A DNA stretch of 64,000 nt from Bedellia somnulentella (lineage: Eukaryota > Arthropoda > Insecta > Lepidoptera > Bedelliidae), in contig OY755170.1 in the NCBI GenBank assembly GCA_963576735.1, positions 14,864,567-14,928,566 of the forward strand. The letters run 5' to 3'. The translations under genes were made by a program, and so were the position numbers. A model generated the notes under the pieces. That model was given only the letters and a program-made list of their open reading frames with translations, made no database searches and was not told the DNA's origin. Each line of letters begins with the position of its first letter. Position 1 is the first letter of the stretch. Positions 60,871 to 64,000 of this stretch are shown one piece after another.

Positions 60871-61450
60871 AAGTTAAGTTACATTTGCGTTTATTATTTG
60901 CTAAGTACAAAAAAGCTAATGTTAGGTGGAGTCTTGCTAGTGTTCTTCCCTTGCTTGGTTGTGCTTATGATCGGGTTCCAAGCAGGTGGTAATTGCCAAC
61001 CATCATCTCTATTGAAGTTTGGATGTTTTTATATTTCAATAAATTCGCGTATCATTCTAGGTATCAATCGATTCTCTTTTGCTAGAATTGTAGGTTTGGT
61101 CAAAACGCATGTGGTGGTTTGGCTTATCAAAGGTGTGTTCACACAAAGCAGATCTACCAGGACGCCTATTATTCATATGAGCAATATGTTCTTCTACGCG
61201 AGTAGCTACACTACGCTTTGTTTGACCGATGTATGAAAGACCACACTCACAGTCTAGTTTATAAACACCTGCATTTTGTTAAGGGATCTGACATTTGATA
61301 GGTCTTAAAAACTGACTTATCTTTTGGTGCGGCTTAAAGTAGGTCTTAATGCAAGCCAGCTGTAACATACTAATTTTGTCCGTTACACCCTTTACGAAAG
61401 GCAGAGTTTGCAGGGAGTCTTTCGACAGTAGGTGGCTTATCGGTGTATCG
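60871..61450 (-). pseudogene. Penelope-like element, GIY-YIG endonuclease part
   Basis: Minus strand. DSLQTLPFVKGVTDKISMLQ, LACIKTYFKPHQKISQFLRP, then GVYKLDCECGLSYIGQTKRS and VATRVEEHIAHMNNRRPGRS. The CxC and SYIGQTKR form the GIY-YIG nuclease of Penelope-like retroelements. After SSKRESID it frameshifts to KHPNFNRDDGWQLPPAWNPI, the conserved end. Stops at RPIKCQIP-stop and others show decay. RT upstream is not seen. The nuclease nicks the target for priming. Confidence 0.8.
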
Positions 61451-62300
61451 GATCGGTTTATGGTTAAATTGCATTCATAGCTGCTTTTTCATAAGGCTAC
61501 TATTTAAATGGTCACCAAAAAAGCTTTAATACCCTAAAACTGAATTACAAGTAAAATTAATTACATCCATATAAAATTAACCTTATCCAAACAGAATTCC
61601 CCAAACTAAATAATTTTGTATTTAAAAATAAATATAGAAATAGATATACATCAGAATAATATTACATCAAGTCTATATATCTCTTTGCTTCCCAAAATTG
61701 ATGTTTTGCTCACCAAATATTGTTTTCATAGAACGTCAACATTAATACCAAAATCTGCAGTCTAATTTGCTTAAATGTAATCAAACTATGTAACTTTTAA
61801 TCAAACATATTATTATCAATCTAAAATTACAATCTCCTCCCTTTATTTCTTCACCCTGCACCCCGCCTCGACCCCGCCGCACAGCGACGTACAAATTAAT
61901 CCTATAAGTATTTTTTGGTGCTTCAGAAATCAAAGTGTCATTGATTATTTTTAACTTTAAAGTATTATAATTTTTTACTACATAAGTATAAAAAAGATTA
62001 ATTTAGCATAAGCATGCACATTGAAAAATTTAAAAACTTTGTTTTTGTTTTTACTGAATATAATAAATAATAAAATTATGTTTATTTTTATAAATACCTC
62101 ACCTATTGTTTTGTATTGTCACGGGTTTTCATAGCAGCTCATCACGTACTGAAGTTGAAGTTTCATTTTGATAAAAAAAACGTTCCCTATTTATTGTTGG
62201 ATCTAGCTGGCTAGTCATACACAACTCACATTCCCCGGTTTCAGCGTATCCTACGATTACTCAATCCTTGGTTAGTCATTATCCATTCCTTTAAGTAGAA
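61451..62300. other. No gene seen; one GC-rich patch
   Basis: AT-rich except 61843-61905 (CACCCCGCCTCGACCCCGCC). On the plus strand this patch follows a pyrimidine run and ends CCGCACAG, a possible splice acceptor, but no open frame of note follows. Confidence 0.35.
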
Positions 62301-62364
62301 GCTTTTATCGCTATATTCTATTTTACTGTCCCATCCTTTAAATAGTTCCTTTCCCACCCACTGA

Positions 62365-63054
62365 TTGATTGATTACAAATCACTGCCGCCTGTGTTATTT
62401 GACGGAACATCAATCCCTTTTAGCCCTGTGGTAAGGAACTTAGGCATTATGATTGATAGCAATTTATTTTGGGTACCCCAATTAGAATTGGTAAGCCGAA
62501 GGATATTTGCGTCAGCGGGCTCCCTCAGGAGACTGCGTAATTTTCTACCGACTGCTACCAAAACTGCGTTAGCTCAATATCTACTCCTTCCAATTTTAGA
62601 TAACGCTGATACCTGTTATCCTGATTTAATGGAAGAACAGCTTAATAAACTAGAGCGTCTCCAAAACTTATGCATCACATTTGTTTTTGGATTGCGTAAG
62701 TATGATCACGTGTCTGTTTATCGTACTAAACTTAAGTGGCTTCCTATTCGCCTCCGCCGCAATGTGCAAACTTTGTCCCTCTTTTACTCTATCTTGTTCA
62801 ATCCTACCACCCCCTTCTATCTGAAAGAACGTTTTCAATTCCTCTCTTCTTCCCATAACCTTAATTTACGTTCAGACCATAATCTTCAATTATATATTCC
62901 CTGTCATACAACGAATTTCTATGGCTCTTCTTCTTCTGTACACGCTGTGCAATTGTGGAACGCACTTCCGGTGGAGGTGCGATTGGCTAAATCACAGAAT
63001 GTGTTTGTGTTCAAAGATCTGGTGAAACAACACTATCTCACTGAAGCGCTGTAA
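62365..63054 (+). pseudogene. LINE RT C-terminal part (Jockey/CR1-like)
   Basis: 230-codon plus frame, lacking the RT domain itself. FSPVVRNLGIMIDSNLFWVP, LVSRRIFASAGSLRRLRNFL, ALAQYLLLPILDNADTCYPD, KLERLQNLCITFVFGLRKYD, KLKWLPIRLRRNVQTLSLFY and HAVQLWNALPVEVRLAKSQN form the typical region after the RT in Jockey/CR1-like LINEs (NLGV-ID--L-W...LRRLRNFLP...LQN-C-RF-FG-RK-DH...LKWLPI--RR). The frame runs to the normal C-terminus (LVKQHYLTEAL). 5' truncated, as is usual for LINE insertions. Confidence 0.85.
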
Positions 63055-63390
63055 TACTGCTGCTTTTTAAACTATATATTTCTAAAACGTACATGTGTAT
63101 TTTATTTAGGTATTTGTATTGCTTGTATATATTAAAGTATGTAGTTATTTATGTATGTGTTCATATTCGTTAAATATCTATATTATTTTGTATGATTAAT
63201 ATTTATATTGTTATTTAAATTAAATAAGTTGATTTTAAGTAAGCTTAATAGATTATTACGTTTTTTTTGGCCTTGTTTTGTGCATCTACCCAAATAATTA
63301 ATTCATCGATCTCACCTTCCAAAGGTTGTCTGGAAGAGATCGCTTTTAGCGATAAGACCGCCAATTGTACTTCACTGTAAACTGTGTAAT
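63055..63390 (+). repeat. LINE 3' untranslated region
   Basis: Follows the LINE stop. It contains CCAAAGGTTGTCTGGAAGAG and ATCGCTTTTAGCGATAAGAC (a short stem), known from lepidopteran LINE 3' ends, then CTTCACTGTAAACTGTGTAA. The exact end and target duplication were not found. Confidence 0.6.
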
Positions 63391-64000
63391 CATCAGTACC
63401 GTCTTTACCTTAAGGGCACACGGGGCCAGTGCCCAGGGCCCCCCATCTCAGGGGGGCCCCGGACAACCAACAATTTCTGTCACACATTTATTTTCAGAAC
63501 ATTTTTGTCGGGTACATTACATTGTTTTCACAAATCAGTAATCGATAACGAATCGAGCGCCTATTCTTACTGTACTAATTGTGAAAGCAGAAACATTTTT
63601 TAAACTTGTAGAAAAATTGTAAAATTTTTTCGGCTTCGACAAAACGAAGAAAAATTTTGACAGATCATTTATTTGCAAATAGCAAAATGGTAATTTAAAT
63701 ATTTCTGAAATATTCAATCAACCTGGGGAGCAATTCTCGCACAGTAGATACTATATCACTTTCGATATTTAACACTTTTGTGATATTTTGCGATCGATAT
63801 TTGACTTGAGCTATTCTCACTTCATCCGATCGATATTTTTCTATTGAAAACCAGTCGATATGATGATATATATCAAAGGATGATATCGTGTGGTCACGAT
63901 CAGACGATAATTATGATGATATTTGAAGATGTCGTGCGAACGGTAGCCATTTTGTTTTTAAATTTTGTTTTAATATAGATAGAAAATTAAAATGTAGGTA
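63391..64000. other. Possible hAT-like terminus at 63395-63475; otherwise no gene
   Basis: CAGTACCGTCTTTACCTTAA followed by a GGGGCC...GGGCCCC-rich stretch (63435-63475) looks like the end of a hAT-type transposon common in animal genomes. The other end was not found in the window. The minus frame 63535-63717 has no motif I recognise. 63770-63900 has repeated CGATAT/GATGATAT words. Confidence 0.35.

Overview
This window looks like intergenic or heterochromatic DNA from an insect, most likely a moth or butterfly. It is AT-rich and packed with broken transposable elements. The element types fit Lepidoptera: BEL/Pao, Ty3/gypsy and Ty1/copia LTR elements, an RTE-like LINE, Jockey/CR1-like LINE ends, Penelope-like, Helitron, mariner, Transib, hAT, piggyBac, Harbinger, MULE and DDE_Tnp_4 transposons. 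I saw no bacterial operons, rRNA, tRNA or CRISPR. Host coding signal is limited to two GC-rich, splice-bounded exons on the minus strand (58116-58193 and 58363-58455) and one weaker candidate at 8865-8972.

Layout. 1-8.0 kb: a DUF4817-type transposase remnant, a dispersed repeat family carrying a ~205-bp tandem array (two long and two short copies in the window), and two hAT remnants. 8-12 kb: LINE endonuclease fragment, a decayed Transib (RAG1-related) transposase, and a 186-bp tandem duplication whose second copy carries a 110-bp piggyBac-type MITE. 12.5-17.5 kb: minus-strand BEL/Pao gag-protease fused in frame to the Gag of a gypsy element, then copia remains. 20.4-24.9 kb: Helitron helicase scrap and a 3.7-kb hAT element with a perfect 8-bp target duplication and a nearly intact transposase. 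25-27.5 kb: BEL, LINE, mariner and Helitron pieces. 27.5-37.3 kb: a minus-strand gypsy element split by a 240-bp SINE-like insertion and by a 5.26-kb MULE that itself carries ISL2EU-like and Harbinger elements and a 252-bp palindrome.

38-52.4 kb: several copies of one DDE_Tnp_4 transposon family whose transposase ends in a SWIM-type zinc finger. Each of the three copies that retains its C-terminus is followed on the same strand, within 0.4-0.8 kb, by a small ORF for a CxxC...YCxxC protein; a fourth such ORF is orphaned. I do not recognise this small protein; it is the best candidate here for an undescribed component. One copy holds a TRIM (LTR-only mini-retrotransposon) with LTRs that differ at one base. 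41.9-43.0 kb is a non-autonomous Helitron inside a BEL-like LTR.

52.4-64 kb: an RTE-like LINE with few lesions joined to a copia element that is split by an intact 350-aa mariner; the copia 5' LTR; the host exons; a Transib element with ends CACAGTG and 5-bp duplication CGATG inserted in a LINE; Penelope GIY-YIG remains; and a LINE 3' end.

The elements do not form a pathway. The window is a record of nested insertion, and several empty sites can be inferred by joining the host element across the insertion.
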